Shown piece after piece: positions 1-9,665 of a DNA stretch of 64,000 nucleotides. Numbering within the stretch: the first letter of the stretch is position 1; every line of letters begins with the position of its first letter. The DNA is taken from NCBI RefSeq assembly GCF_004152935.1, contig NZ_SETE01000005.1, forward strand, positions 248,001 to 312,000. The letters are read 5' to 3'. Source of the stretch: Brumimicrobium glaciale (GTDB lineage Bacteria; Bacteroidota; Bacteroidia; Flavobacteriales_D; Crocinitomicaceae). The notes beneath the pieces are model-generated. The model saw only the letters and a list, made by a program, of their open reading frames with translations. It was not told where the DNA came from and made no database searches. Made by a program: the position numbers and the translations under genes.

Positions 1-135
1 ACCTTGTTCTGTTACGTGTTTTGGCGTAAACAAAAAAGTTGAGAGTGTTTCATAAAGCGGGTACATTTTCTCCCACTTTCCACCCTTCTCAAACTTTGGG
101 TCAAGATTTTGAATGACTTTTTTTAATGCTTTCAA
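1..135 (-). CDS. nqrB: Na+-translocating NADH:quinone reductase subunit B, N-terminal part (partial)
   Basis: The first 45 codons of an open frame run off the left edge of the window. The translation (KALKKVIQNL at the start, then FEKGGKWEKMYPLYETL and FLFTPKHVTEQG) matches the known NqrB amino terminus, including the conserved FxxGGKxEKxxxLYE stretch before the first membrane helix. NqrB is the membrane subunit that carries covalent FMN and helps pump Na+. The start is probably a TTG at 135-133: an in-frame TAG lies just upstream, AGGAAA precedes it, and this start gives the usual family length before GGK. It lies 27 bases downstream of nqrA in the same orientation, as in nqrABCDEF operons. 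The rest is outside the window. Confidence 0.85.
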   Translation of the reverse strand, partial: MKALKKVIQNLDPKFEKGGKWEKMYPLYETLSTFLFTPKHVTEQG

Positions 136-162
136 TTTCCTAAAATTTATAAATTTAACATC

Positions 163-1530
163 TTACATGCATTCTTCTTCGATTACATCTAAACCTTCAC
201 GGATCTTTTCCTGAATAGCTATTTTAGATGTACAAACATATTCACACAATGCGAAGTCCTCTGGTGCGATTTCATAAATCCCCAGTTGCTCCATTGCATC
301 AATATCGTTTACCATAATTGCTTTGATCAACTGCATAGGTAAAATATCAAAAGGCAATACCTTTTCCATTTCTCCTGTTACAACAAAACCACGTTGTTCA
401 CCATTTAAATTGGTGTCTAAACGACGTTTTTTGTTTGGCGTTAACCAAGTTGGAAACAATCTGTGACTAGAATACTTATCGAAACCTGGTGCAAGCCATC
501 CTTCTGTTAAGAAGAATTTATGTTCATTTCCTTCTGGAAGAACAGTAATATGAGCATCATAGAATCCTAAGAAACCATCTTTCTCAACTGCTTTACCTGT
601 TAAAGCGTTACCACTAACAACACGAACATTGTCATTTGTTAAACTACCATCTATAATAGTGTCTAATCGAGCACCAATGATAGTTTTATAATATTTCCTT
701 GCACTTGCTTCTACTTCAGATCCTGTTAAAGCAACTATTCGAGAAGCGTCAAACTGACCTTCTGCGAAAAACTTACCGATAGTAACAACATCTTGAGGAT
801 TTAAGGTAAATACAAATTCTCCCTTATCGATTGGATCGAAATGGTGAATTTGTGTCCCTACATTTCCTGCTGGATGTTTACCAGAAATCTTATTGATTTC
901 AACGTTCTTAGCATTCTGAAAACATTCATCCGAAGCACCTTTACCGTTTAAAGTAATGTTCACTTTACCATCAGTCAATTTCGCTAAAGCATTTAAACCA
1001 TGCTGGAAAAATTGATCCTGACCGTGCAGAATAAAATCGTAATCTGGAGCTAATGGAGCTGAATCAAATGCAGAAATGAAAATTGATTTCGGAGTTACTG
1101 AAGGATCAGCAATCTTATCCAATGGTCGTTGTTTCACAAATGGCCACAATCCGTTTGCCAACATCGTTGACTTCACCTCTTCTCGACTAATCGATGAAGG
1201 ATCTACTGGATTTACCTGAACTGCTTCATCTGTTGCGGCAACCGAAATCCGTATCTCTAAAATACGTCTTTTTTCGCCTCTCAATATTTCAGAGATTGTT
1301 CCCGTTACCGGAGACACAAACTTTACATCCTTGTTATATTTATCGTAAAACACGACTTCACCGCGCTTTACCTTCTCCCCCTCTTTTAATATGACTTTCG
1401 GGATTAATCCGTGAAAATCAGAAGGTTTTAATGCGACCATGGTAGGCTGTTTAGCCTCTACTTTTACCTGGTCGGCTTCACCGAGCAACTTGATATCAAG
1501 TCCTTTCTTAAGTCTAACCGCCTTTGACAT
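163..1530 (-). CDS. nqrA: Na+-translocating NADH:quinone reductase subunit A
   Basis: A 455-residue protein with the NqrA amino terminus (LKKGLDIKLLGEAD) followed by the barrel-sandwich-like region (VILKEGEKVKRGEVVFYDK, FVSPVTGTISEI). NqrA is the large peripheral cytoplasmic subunit of the Nqr complex, which couples NADH oxidation and quinone reduction to Na+ export. It has no transmembrane segment and ends with the acidic tail LDVIEEECM. Length is normal for the family. It is the first gene of an operon continuing into nqrB. A -7-like promoter element lies about 30 bases upstream of the start. Identification is firm from family knowledge. Confidence 0.95.
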   Translation of the reverse strand: MSKAVRLKKGLDIKLLGEADQVKVEAKQPTMVALKPSDFHGLIPKVILKEGEKVKRGEVVFYDKYNKDVKFVSPVTGTISEILRGEKRRILEIRISVAATDEAVQVNPVDPSSISREEVKSTMLANGLWPFVKQRPLDKIADPSVTPKSIFISAFDSAPLAPDYDFILHGQDQFFQHGLNALAKLTDGKVNITLNGKGASDECFQNAKNVEINKISGKHPAGNVGTQIHHFDPIDKGEFVFTLNPQDVVTIGKFFAEGQFDASRIVALTGSEVEASARKYYKTIIGARLDTIIDGSLTNDNVRVVSGNALTGKAVEKDGFLGFYDAHITVLPEGNEHKFFLTEGWLAPGFDKYSSHRLFPTWLTPNKKRRLDTNLNGEQRGFVVTGEMEKVLPFDILPMQLIKAIMVNDIDAMEQLGIYEIAPEDFALCEYVCTSKIAIQEKIREGLDVIEEECM

Positions 1531-1557
1531 GTTTATATAGACATTTTATTTAGTGCA

Positions 1558-1565
1558 CAAAAATA
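1558..1565 (-). promoter_or_regulatory. Bacteroidota -7 promoter element ahead of nqrA
   Basis: On the minus strand this reads TATTTTTG, matching TAnnTTTG, the -7 box used by the Bacteroidota primary sigma factor. It lies 28 bases before the nqrA start. No clear TTG -33 element is present at the usual spacing, so the call rests on one box and position. Confidence 0.4.
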
Positions 1566-1757
1566 TAAATTTGTTCGAATTTAGGGGTAGTAAAAGTTGC
1601 ATTAGAATGACCAATTATCAATTTAGAATCATTCTAAATAACAAATCATAAGCTATAGCCTCCATTCATAATATAATTTTTGTACATTTCAATCGTTTAA
1701 CTATATTTATAAAATTAATTCTAAAAATTAAATAATGTTTTACAATAAACTTGAAAC

Positions 1758-2156
1758 ATGAATGTTGCTATAACAAAAGGAATAAAGATTACGGTTACTG
1801 CTTTGTTTCGCTCTGACCTAACGCAACTGGAAAAAAACCTATTTTTCTTCAACTACTCTATTAAAATTGAAAATCTGAGTCACAACAGAGTTCAACTTAT
1901 TTCTAGGTACTGGAGAATAGTTGATTCCTTAGCACCCACTAGAATAATAGAAGGCAAAGGAGTTATTGGTGAACAACCAACATTAGAACCAGGCGAATCA
2001 CACATTTATACTTCTGGATGCGACTTGTCTTCTGGACTTGGTTTTATGGAAGGGTATTATAATTTTGACACCATTAATGACCAAGGTGAAATAACAAATA
2101 ATTTTAAAGTAAATGTTCCGCGTTTCACCTTAGAGTATGCTGGCAAATTAAATTAG
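1758..2156 (+). CDS. apaG: ApaG domain protein
   Basis: A 132-residue protein that is essentially one ApaG domain: a fibronectin-III-like beta sandwich with the family pattern of an early VTALF strand, FFFNYSIKIEN, LISRYWRIVDS, GVIGEQPTLEPGE and the late GFMEGYYNF. Length is typical of bacterial ApaG. The family has been linked genetically to Co2+ resistance and Mg2+ efflux, but its biochemical role is unsettled. No signal peptide is present, so it is cytoplasmic. It is monocistronic and convergent with msrB, with only 4 bases between the stop codons and no visible terminator. Confidence 0.88.
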   Translation: MNVAITKGIKITVTALFRSDLTQLEKNLFFFNYSIKIENLSHNRVQLISRYWRIVDSLAPTRIIEGKGVIGEQPTLEPGESHIYTSGCDLSSGLGFMEGYYNFDTINDQGEITNNFKVNVPRFTLEYAGKLN

Positions 2157-2160
2157 AAAA

Positions 2161-2739
2161 TTACTTTTTCTCAAAGTTTAAAGCCGCAGAATTTAAACAA
2201 TAACGCAACCCTGTAGGTTTTGGACCATCTTTAAATACGTGACCTAAATGCCCATCGCATCGTGTACAAACCACCTCTACTCTAGTCCAACCGCCTGAAT
2301 TATCAGTAACCTCAGTCACCACCTCTTCATTTAACGGCACATAAAAGCTTGGCCATCCTGTACCTGATTTGAATTTAGTTGAAGAACTAAAAAGTGGTAA
2401 GTTACAACCAACACATGTATAAGTCCCTTCTGCCTTATTGTCCCAATATTTTCCGGTAAAAGCGCGTTCTGTTCCAGCTTCACGACTCACATGATATTGT
2501 TCCTCTGTCAATTGCTTCTTCCACTCCTCATCTGTCTTGGAAATCTTCTTTATTGTATCGTCTTTTGAAAGGTACTCCGTTGTTCTATCATTAGAGGAAG
2601 CTTCAAGAGCGATTACTTCGTTTTCAATATTACCAGCGGAAATAGAAATCTCATCGCTATCACTAGTGCAAGACAAAAATGTAAAAGCAAAAAGTAAGAC
2701 TGCGATATTTTTCGATATAAATTTCATTTGTTTTTTCAT
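2161..2739 (-). CDS. msrB: Lipoprotein peptide-methionine (R)-S-oxide reductase
   Basis: A 192-residue MsrB that reduces methionine-R-sulfoxide in oxidised proteins. Residues 1-24 form a lipoprotein signal (basic start, hydrophobic run, lipobox LLSC-like LSC at Cys24), so the enzyme should be anchored in the envelope. The MsrB domain fills roughly residues 60-190. Two CxxC zinc pairs are visible at Cys109/112 and Cys158/161, and the catalytic Cys181 sits in RYCLNSAAL. The GTGWPSFY signature is intact. A spacer of about 35 residues links the lipid anchor to the domain. It is not fused to MsrA, and no msrA is seen nearby. The likely role is methionine repair in the periplasm. Confidence 0.93.
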   Translation of the reverse strand: MKKQMKFISKNIAVLLFAFTFLSCTSDSDEISISAGNIENEVIALEASSNDRTTEYLSKDDTIKKISKTDEEWKKQLTEEQYHVSREAGTERAFTGKYWDNKAEGTYTCVGCNLPLFSSSTKFKSGTGWPSFYVPLNEEVVTEVTDNSGGWTRVEVVCTRCDGHLGHVFKDGPKPTGLRYCLNSAALNFEKK

Positions 2740-2812
2740 ATTAATGTAACAATATTAATCCTTAAAATGTTCATGCAGAATAAGTATTAACTAATTTTAC
2801 ATATTTGAATTT

Positions 2813-3982
2813 ATGACATACAGTAGAAATTTTTGGGCGCTTACTTTAGGAATGTTTTTCTTTATGACTTCCTTTAATCTGATTATCCCAGAATTAAATA
2901 GCTTTATTACTTTATTGGGTGGAGAAACTTACAAAGGACTCATTATTGCGCTTTTCACTGTCACAGCAGCTATTTCAAGACCTTTTTCTGGAAAAATGGC
3001 AGATACAGTTGGAAGAAAAAGCACCATGTATGTTGGCACTATTGTCAGTATCGTAATTACTTTAATCTATCCTTTTAGTGGGACTATTGCTTTCTTCTTA
3101 ACACTTCGCTTTTTACATGGATTCTCAACTGGATTTCTTCCAACAGGAGCAACAGCTTTGGTAACAGATATTCTACCTATTGAAAAACGTGGTCAGGGAA
3201 TGGGCGTTTTTGGAACTGGAATCGCATTAGGACTAGGTGTCGGACAAGCATTAGGAACTCCAATTGCAAACGCTTTAACAATTAATGGCCTATTTGTAGT
3301 TTCAAGTTTAACTGCTGTTCTTTCTATGATTTTAATTAAATCGGTGAAAGAAACTTTACCGAATCCTCAACCTTTTACTTTTAAGATCTTCAAAATTAAA
3401 GCAAATGATATCCTAGAAAAAAATGTTCTTCCAGCAGCAATGGTAATGTTCCTTACAACAGTTTGTACAGGACTAATTTTAGTTTTAACTCCCGACAAAT
3501 CTGTTTATTTAGGAATAGATAATAAAGGATGGTATTATGTCTTTTATGTTGTTTCTACTATTGCAGTCAGATTATTTGCAGGAAAAGTTTCTGATAAAAT
3601 TGGAAGACGTCAAACACTTATCCTAGGAATAGTATTCTTGATTATCGCAATGTTGATGACAGGAAATGCAAAAACAGAATTCTGGTACACCGCAGCATCA
3701 TTTATATTTGGAATTGCAACGGGAATAAGTTCTCCTACTCTATTTGCCTGGATGGCTGATTTATCTCCAGCCCATAGAAGAGGAGTAGGGTCAGGAACTC
3801 TATTTATCGCATTAGAATTAGGAATTCTATTTGGAGCTGCCAGTACACTTTCCATTTATAACAATACTCCTGAAAGTTTGAACTATGCTTTTACATTCGG
3901 AGCAATCGTTGCCGGTTTAGCACTTGTTTATGTGATACTGCATTTGCTTTTTAGTAAAACTAATGTCAATTATAAAAAGTAA
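2813..3982 (+). CDS. MFS transporter
   Basis: A 389-residue hydrophobic protein with the 12-helix major facilitator layout. The loop 2-3 signature is visible as GKMADTVGRKS and repeats in the second half as GKVSDKIGRRQ. The amino terminus begins directly with a membrane helix (FWALTLGMFFFMTSFNLIIPEL). It resembles drug or metabolite efflux MFS proteins, but the substrate cannot be read from the sequence. It is divergent from msrB with a 73-base gap and stands alone. Confidence 0.85.
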   Translation: MTYSRNFWALTLGMFFFMTSFNLIIPELNSFITLLGGETYKGLIIALFTVTAAISRPFSGKMADTVGRKSTMYVGTIVSIVITLIYPFSGTIAFFLTLRFLHGFSTGFLPTGATALVTDILPIEKRGQGMGVFGTGIALGLGVGQALGTPIANALTINGLFVVSSLTAVLSMILIKSVKETLPNPQPFTFKIFKIKANDILEKNVLPAAMVMFLTTVCTGLILVLTPDKSVYLGIDNKGWYYVFYVVSTIAVRLFAGKVSDKIGRRQTLILGIVFLIIAMLMTGNAKTEFWYTAASFIFGIATGISSPTLFAWMADLSPAHRRGVGSGTLFIALELGILFGAASTLSIYNNTPESLNYAFTFGAIVAGLALVYVILHLLFSKTNVNYKK

Positions 3983-4154
3983 GCTGTTCGGATTTCATAA
4001 GTTTTAGAAAAATAGCTTCAGTAAAATTGCGTGGTCATAATGAAGTTTTAATCCATAAATCTTCTTTCTTGAATTTAATAATTACAATTCATATTACGCA
4101 AGCAAATATCTCAGATAGCATAAATGGTAAAGGAGATTAATTCTCAAAACGAAA

Positions 4155-4179
4155 AAAAGACGACATATAGCCGTCTTTT
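4155..4179 (-). terminator. Intrinsic terminator downstream of the small acidic gene
   Basis: Inverted repeat AAAAGACG / CGTCTTTT with a 9-base loop. On the minus strand the hairpin is followed by a run of T. It serves the gene ending at 4213 and, being near-symmetrical, could also act for the MFS gene. Confidence 0.65.
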
Positions 4180-4212
4180 AATATTTTGAAAAATTTTTAT
4201 TTGAATAAAAGT

Positions 4213-4518
4213 TTATTCAAACTCTTCATCAATTTCGTCTTCTTCATATTCTTCTTTAACTTCTTCTTTCAAGAACCCTTCGTCATCATAATCTTCATCG
4301 TCTTCGATGATTTCTTGCGCTTGACTAATTGTCATTCGTATGAGATAATAATAATCAGCAGTTTCAAACGGAAGTGCACTAACGGTATTTCCATCTTTAT
4401 TTTTAAATTTAATCAGATGGTCTTCAAAACCCTCTGGGTAATTCAATTTAATCTGCTGTTTAACCAGCTTTTCTAATTTAGCGTAATCTTTTACAACTCT
4501 AGGCTTACTACTACTCAT
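4213..4518 (-). CDS. Conserved hypothetical small acidic protein
   Basis: A 101-residue protein. The first 70 residues are mixed-charge with aromatic clusters (FEDHLIKFKN, ALPFETADYYYLIRMT). The last 30 are almost entirely Asp/Glu (IIEDDEDYDDEG onward), which gives a very acidic tail. From memory, proteins of this shape occur widely in Bacteroidota without an established function. There is no signal peptide or membrane segment. The acidic tail could mediate binding to a basic partner or mimic DNA, but this is speculation. It is monocistronic with its own terminator. Confidence 0.7.
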   Translation of the reverse strand: MSSSKPRVVKDYAKLEKLVKQQIKLNYPEGFEDHLIKFKNKDGNTVSALPFETADYYYLIRMTISQAQEIIEDDEDYDDEGFLKEEVKEEYEEDEIDEEFE

Positions 4519-4717
4519 AATTTACAATTTGACAGTTTTAAAATAACATGGTAAAAGTATTAAATTAGTACAATCACCAAACTATTATAGCTAATTTTTA
4601 TAAAAATTAATCTAAAAAATTTCAAGGTCAGGTGAAAAACTATTTTATAAAAAAGAACTTTAGAAATAAATTTTCTAAGATTACTCATTAAAAGCAGCAG
4701 CAATTAAGAAGAAAATG

Positions 4718-4725
4718 TATTTTTG
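4718..4725 (+). promoter_or_regulatory. Bacteroidota -7 promoter element ahead of gpsA
   Basis: TATTTTTG matches TAnnTTTG and lies 11 bases before the gpsA ATG, implying a very short leader. No convincing -33 TTG is seen at 19 bases. Confidence 0.45.
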
Positions 4726-4736
4726 TAGGAAGTACT

Positions 4737-5738
4737 ATGGATAAATCTGAAAAAATAATTGGTGTTATTGGTGGTGGAAGCTGGGCTACTGCATTGATAA
4801 AAATACTTACAGAAAATGTATCGAAAGTACATTGGTGGATGAGAAACGAAGATGCTGTCGAGAATATTTTAAAATATCGACGAAATCTTAAATATCTACA
4901 AGCTGTTGAACTAAAGATTGAAAAAATCAATGTAACAACGAATCTTGAAGAGGTTGTAAGATCATCAGACATCATTATTCTCGCTACTCCATCTGCATTT
5001 TTATCTTCTCTATTTGAAAACTTCCCTATTGATTTATTCAAGGGGAAAACTGTATTTTCTGCTGTAAAAGGAATTATTCCAGAATATCACGCTATTCCTG
5101 CAAGATTTATTCACAAAACTTTTGATATTCCTTATGATAGAATAGGAATCGTTTGTGGACCTTGTCACGCTGAAGAAGTAGCATTAGAACGTTTATCTTA
5201 CCTAACAATTGTTTGTCAGGATGAAGATATTGCGGAAGACATGGCTGATCTTTTTAAAACGAGATATATCAAAACCACAACTTCCGATGATTTATTCGGA
5301 ACAGAGCTTTCTGCAATTTTAAAGAACGTTTACGCTATTGCATCTGGAATTTGTGCTGGATTAGGATACGGAGACAATTTCCAAGCTGTTTTAATCTCTA
5401 ATGCAATTCAAGAAATTGAAAACTTCATCGACGAAGTGAGCCCTATTCACAGAGATGTGAAAAGTAGCGCTTATCTAGGAGATTTATTGGTTACCGCTTA
5501 TTCTAAATTCTCAAGAAACAGAACTTTCGGATTTATGATCGGAAAAGGTTATTCTGTGAAAATTGCCCAAATGGAAATGGACATGATTGCAGAAGGATAT
5601 TACGCCGTGAAATCTGTAATGGAGATCAATAAAAAGTTCAATGTTGAAATGCCAATCGTTGAAGCTGTCAACAACATTATCTACGAGCGTATTTCTCCTG
5701 TTATCGAAATGAAGATCTTAACGGATCGTTTATCATAA
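4737..5738 (+). CDS. gpsA: NAD(P)H-dependent glycerol-3-phosphate dehydrogenase
   Basis: A 333-residue protein that reduces dihydroxyacetone phosphate to sn-glycerol-3-phosphate for phospholipid synthesis. An amino-terminal Rossmann fold shows GVIGGGSWATAL. The middle has IIILATPSAFL and VFSAVKGI, followed by GIVCGPCHAEEVA. The catalytic Lys region AILKNVYAIASG and GLGYGDN are intact. Length and order match GpsA. It is convergent with groEL, with a palindromic repeat cluster between them. Confidence 0.93.
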   Translation: MDKSEKIIGVIGGGSWATALIKILTENVSKVHWWMRNEDAVENILKYRRNLKYLQAVELKIEKINVTTNLEEVVRSSDIIILATPSAFLSSLFENFPIDLFKGKTVFSAVKGIIPEYHAIPARFIHKTFDIPYDRIGIVCGPCHAEEVALERLSYLTIVCQDEDIAEDMADLFKTRYIKTTTSDDLFGTELSAILKNVYAIASGICAGLGYGDNFQAVLISNAIQEIENFIDEVSPIHRDVKSSAYLGDLLVTAYSKFSRNRTFGFMIGKGYSVKIAQMEMDMIAEGYYAVKSVMEINKKFNVEMPIVEAVNNIIYERISPVIEMKILTDRLS

Positions 5739-5744
5739 AAAAAA

Positions 5745-5808
5745 GGGTGATTTGTAGGGGCGATTTGTATGGGTGATTTGGTAAGGGTGATTTGCAAATC
5801 ACCCCTAC
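5745..5808. repeat. Cluster of GGGTGATTTG units ending in a palindrome
   Basis: Four degenerate copies of a GGGTGATTTG-type unit run in tandem, and the last (5785-5804) completes a perfect 20-base palindrome, GGGTGATTTGCAAATCACCC. It sits between the convergent gpsA and groEL genes, where it could form a hairpin ending transcription from both sides. Related palindromes occur at 45485-45504 and 46911-46945, so this looks like a dispersed REP-like element. Confidence 0.75.
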
Positions 5809-5817
5809 CTATTAAAA

Positions 5818-7461
<1,644 letters not shown>

Positions 7462-7498
7462 TTATTTTTTTTTTAAAAGATTGTTTTAAATGTGGAGA

Positions 7499-7777
7499 CT
7501 ATGCTTGAAATACACCGTAAATATCAGCTTCTTTCATAATCAAATAAGTCTTTCCTTCAATTTTGATTTCTGTTCCAGAATACTGACCAAACAATACTGT
7601 GTCTCCTTCTTTTACCGTCATTGGCTCGTCTTTCTTCCCATTTCCCGCAGCGATAACTGTACCTTTTAAAGGCTTTTCTTTTGCTGCATCTGGAATGATA
7701 ATTCCGCTAGCTGTTTTTTCTTCTGCTGGAATAGGCTCGATTAATACACGATCCGCCAATGGTTTTAATGCTGACAT
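7499..7777 (-). CDS. groES: Co-chaperonin GroES (Hsp10)
   Basis: A 92-residue protein starting [20 protein letters not shown], with the mobile loop around [16 protein letters not shown] and the closing strands [14 protein letters not shown]. The ATG at 7777 is chosen because it gives the normal GroES amino terminus. A longer in-frame extension starting with TTG at 7834 would add 19 unrelated residues and falls inside a promoter-like sequence. First gene of groES-groEL. Upstream lie a sigma-54-like motif and a hairpin dyad. No CIRCE element (TTAGCACTC dyad) was found. Confidence 0.96.
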   Translation of the reverse strand: MSALKPLADRVLIEPIPAEEKTASGIIIPDAAKEKPLKGTVIAAGNGKKDEPMTVKEGDTVLFGQYSGTEIKIEGKTYLIMKEADIYGVFQA

Positions 7778-7816
7778 ATTTATTATATTTTTAGTTAATT
7801 TTTTACTCAGTGGGAA

Positions 7817-7835
7817 CGACCAATTCTGTGCCAAT
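7817..7835 (-). promoter_or_regulatory. Possible sigma-54 (-24/-12) promoter ahead of groES
   Basis: On the minus strand this reads TTGGCAC, then AGAA, then TTGG, about 40 bases before the groES ATG. It resembles the sigma-54 consensus TGGCAC-N5-TTGC. The -12 half is imperfect: at the standard GG-N10-GC spacing the last dinucleotide is GT, and if TTGG is taken as the -12 box the spacing is one base short. A receiver-less sigma-54 activator is encoded at 10189-11454 in the upstream operon. Confidence 0.3.
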
Positions 7836-7877
7836 AGATAAACAGACTACATTTGTCAGATAGCTACAATTATGAAC

Positions 7878-7913
7878 AAAAAAAATGTCAGCGTATATGA
7901 CACACTGACATTT
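7878..7913 (-). terminator. Intrinsic terminator of the miaB-secG operon (also a dyad upstream of groES)
   Basis: A perfect 9-base inverted repeat AAATGTCAG / CTGACATTT with a 13-base loop, followed on the minus strand by eight T. Placed 57 bases after the secG stop, it is a good terminator for the upstream operon. The same dyad also lies about 105 bases ahead of groES, so a second role as a binding site is possible. Confidence 0.75.
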
Positions 7914-7970
7914 ATTAAATGTATTTCTATATAAGACTGACTAAAAAATCAATCCGTGTAAAGCCTTTTC

Positions 7971-8273
7971 CTACTCACTTACATCGCCTGCTGGCACTGC
8001 TGGTTGCTCAGTATCTTGAGGAGCTGCATCATTTGCTGGTACTCCTGAAGGTTCATGATACATCAAAGTCATTGCAATACTCAATATTCCAATAATACCT
8101 GCTAAACTCCATGTTGCTTTCTCTATGAAATCATTGGTTTGTTTAACACCTCCTAATTGTTGCGCTGAACCAAAATCAGTTGATAATCCACCACCTTTTG
8201 GATTTTGCATTAAAACAAGTAACACAAGCAAAATACTTGCGATAATAATAAGTATAGTTAATAAAGTTCCCAT
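7971..8273 (-). CDS. secG: Preprotein translocase subunit SecG
   Basis: A 100-residue protein with two membrane helices (residues about 2-22 and 53-72) separated by the SecG signature QNPKGGGLSTDFGSAQQLGG. It ends in a polar Ala/Pro/Asp/Glu-rich tail of about 25 residues. SecG assists SecYEG in protein export. The start is 3 bases after the stop of the acidic TPR-like gene. It ends the miaB-to-secG operon. Confidence 0.93.
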   Translation of the reverse strand: MGTLLTILIIIASILLVLLVLMQNPKGGGLSTDFGSAQQLGGVKQTNDFIEKATWSLAGIIGILSIAMTLMYHEPSGVPANDAAPQDTEQPAVPAGDVSE

Positions 8274-8276
8274 ATT

Positions 8277-9665
8277 TTAATTTAATTTTCTTTTCAAAGT
8301 TTCAATTTGAAGTGCAAAGAAACTCTTTTTTTCTGGAAATTTCAACAATAATTTTTCATAAGCTTCAATTGCCTTTGGATAATTGCCCTGAGCACCGTAT
8401 ACTTTAGCCAAGGTCTCACTCACTGGAAGCCTTGATTCATCTAGGCTTTCACGTGCTTTCTTGAGTGGAGAAAAGAACTCAGATTTTCTTTTTTCAGGGG
8501 TGAAAATTTCTTTATTTTTTTCTTTTTCTTCTGTTTTTTCTGTCGATTCTTTCACTTTTGGAGACAAATCAACTTTTTTATCTATCGATTTTTCTTTTGC
8601 TTCATTAGAAATAGATGAAATCATCCAAGAAGTGAAGGATTTTTTATCTTCATTCAAATCATAAGAAGATTCCCCATCAAATTCAATCTTATTTTTAAAA
8701 TCAACATTTTCTTCTTCCGAAATATAATCTTCGGCTAGCGTTTCTGAATTTAAAGGTAAGTCAAACTCAATTGATGCAGATTCATACTCTTCCTCTCTCT
8801 TTTCTGGACGATCTAACTTTTTAAGCTTTTCAAAATGATAAGTATCAGCCTCTAATTCATCTATTTCTATAAAAATTGAAGAACTTATAGCATGTGCTAA
8901 AATATCGCGCTCTAAATCACTTACATTTTTAAGCTTATCCGAGAGATTAGCAAATCTGCTTTTCTCCGCCTTTGACTCCTCTTCAATTTCTTGTTCTGAA
9001 TCACTACCTGTCTCGTCAACAGAATCAATTAAACTTTTATCAATAGAAACTTTTTCAGCTTCGAGAGACTCTTTATCTACATTCTCATTTGGATTAATTA
9101 AATTATCTTCTACACTTACTGAATTATCAGCATTGTAAGTCGAAACTTGGATAACTCCTTCCTCAAGCTCATCCTTTGAAACTTCTTCTGTTATTGAAAC
9201 ATTCTCTTCTACATGGATAATAGTTTCTTGATCTGAGTCTATTTTTGGCGCCTCAACCTCAATTAATTCTTCCTTCAGCTCCTCTTGTGGCTTCTCTACT
9301 TCTGGAATATTAACAGTAACTACCTCTTCATATGGAGATTCTTCTAAAACAGCCTCAGTTTCTAATTCCTCATTAATTTCTGCTTGATTCTGATTACCCA
9401 AAATAGGTTCAGTTTGACGAATTTCCTCTTCAACTGAATGAACTAAATAGAACAATTGAGATCGATCAGGAACCTTATACGCATGGTTCTTTAATTCAGA
9501 TTCAAATTGAATAGTTTTGTGAAGCGCTAAACCTTTGAGATACAATTGAGAAAATATCGCAGTAAATGGATACCTTTTCGCCAATTGACGTAACTCTTCC
9601 AAATCTTCCAATTTAATCATTGAAGGATTATCAATTCTATGTGATATTTCTACGAAGTTTAGCAT
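8277..9665 (-). CDS. Acidic protein with a C-terminal TPR-like segment
   Basis: A 462-residue protein of unassigned function. Three parts are visible: a helical amino-terminal region of about 85 residues (LEELRQLAKRYPFTAIFSQLYLKGLAL); a long, strongly acidic, low-complexity middle dominated by Glu/Asp/Ser/Val; and a carboxy-terminal TPR-like helix pair (ETLAKVYGAQGNYPKAIEAYEKLLLKFP). No signal peptide. The ATG at 9665 is chosen because it overlaps the lptE stop as TAATG, implying translational coupling; an upstream TTG at 9671 is less likely. The position between lptE and secG suggests an envelope-related or housekeeping role, but nothing in the sequence proves it. Confidence 0.75.
   Translation of the reverse strand: MLNFVEISHRIDNPSMIKLEDLEELRQLAKRYPFTAIFSQLYLKGLALHKTIQFESELKNHAYKVPDRSQLFYLVHSVEEEIRQTEPILGNQNQAEINEELETEAVLEESPYEEVVTVNIPEVEKPQEELKEELIEVEAPKIDSDQETIIHVEENVSITEEVSKDELEEGVIQVSTYNADNSVSVEDNLINPNENVDKESLEAEKVSIDKSLIDSVDETGSDSEQEIEEESKAEKSRFANLSDKLKNVSDLERDILAHAISSSIFIEIDELEADTYHFEKLKKLDRPEKREEEYESASIEFDLPLNSETLAEDYISEEENVDFKNKIEFDGESSYDLNEDKKSFTSWMISSISNEAKEKSIDKKVDLSPKVKESTEKTEEKEKNKEIFTPEKRKSEFFSPLKKARESLDESRLPVSETLAKVYGAQGNYPKAIEAYEKLLLKFPEKKSFFALQIETLKRKLN

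Noticed and set aside
7778-7834. Longer GroES with 19 extra amino-terminal residues
   Set aside because: It would start at a TTG inside the promoter-like sequence and add residues absent from GroES proteins.
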